Source: Candidatus Gastranaerophilales bacterium
GTDB lineage: Bacteria > Cyanobacteriota > Vampirovibrionia > Gastranaerophilales > Gastranaerophilaceae
NCBI GenBank assembly: GCA_944325515.1
Contig: CALVAO010000017.1
Span: 1 to 44,463 of the forward strand
Direction: 5' to 3'
DNA length: 44,463 nucleotides
In this document: piece by piece, positions 41,091 to 44,463 of the stretch
Position numbering within the stretch: position 1 is the first letter of the stretch
Layout: each line of letters begins with the position of its first letter
Notes under the pieces: generated by a model
Told to the model about the DNA's origin: nothing
The model's input: the letters and a program-made list of their open reading frames with translations, nothing else
Database searches by the model: none
Position numbers and translations under genes: made by a program

Positions 41091-44463
<3,373 letters not shown>

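Overview
The window looks like a low-GC, Gram-negative-type bacterial chromosome. The best fit is a gut-type Vampirovibrionia/Melainabacteria (Gastranaerophilales) relative of the Cyanobacteria. The strongest marker is the AAA-ATPase/R3H protein at 3551-5122, whose layout matches the Ycf45-like family conserved in cyanobacteria. Two unrelated enzymes also carry an early F-K-[AG]-N motif that I associate with this group, and outer-membrane efflux proteins imply a diderm envelope. The taxonomic call is an inference from reading the proteins, not from a search.

Layout. 1-740 is gene-free and holds short direct and inverted repeats plus a GC-richer, REP-like palindromic island. 741-3356 encodes a large membrane-anchored helical-rod protein of unknown function with a Cys-rich tail, closed by a strong terminator. 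3551-5122 is the Ycf45/R3H ATPase. 5244-11051 is a compact RND efflux operon (adaptor, pump, TolC-like lipoprotein). 11118-16599 holds mostly single genes: a small unknown, a YvlD-type membrane protein, a second TolC-like protein, a CNNM/CorC-type CBS protein, an O6-alkylguanine methyltransferase, a CheR-like methyltransferase and a TPR-like protein. 16616-19853 is a self-contained redox operon: palindromic operator, TetR regulator, aldo-keto reductase, flavodoxin-like reductase, second aldo-keto reductase, terminator. 19850-22025 is a looser stretch with two small reverse genes, a second GC-rich non-coding island, a GNAT acetyltransferase flanked by a short repeat, and tRNA-Arg(ACG). 22026-24267 carries a small unknown gene, proA and a prephenate dehydrogenase gene. 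On the other strand lie an M16 zinc protease and an SPFH/prohibitin protein paired with a small membrane protein.

From about 28.2 kb to the end the window is a surface-polysaccharide region. It contains RgpF-like, GT4 and several GT2 glycosyltransferases, interrupted by a CCA-adding-type nucleotidyltransferase and a DUF475/TerC-like membrane protein. From 34989 onward the genes form one tightly packed forward operon that encodes every activity for GDP-D-glycero-alpha-D-manno-heptose in three proteins: a GmhA-like isomerase, an HddA-like kinase, and an HddC-GmhB fusion. An epimerase/dehydratase and two paralogous GT2 enzymes accompany them. The last gene (41091 to the window edge) is a very large HAD + glycosyltransferase fusion whose frame stays open and runs into a pure AG dinucleotide tract of at least 38 copies, read as alternating Glu-Arg. 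This is a strong candidate for a phase-variable contingency locus controlling surface glycan structure.

A second theme is transcription start architecture. At least seven genes have a good -10 element only 6-9 nt before the start codon and lack a Shine-Dalgarno sequence, which predicts leaderless mRNAs. Most other genes in the window have clear AGGAG-type ribosome binding sites.
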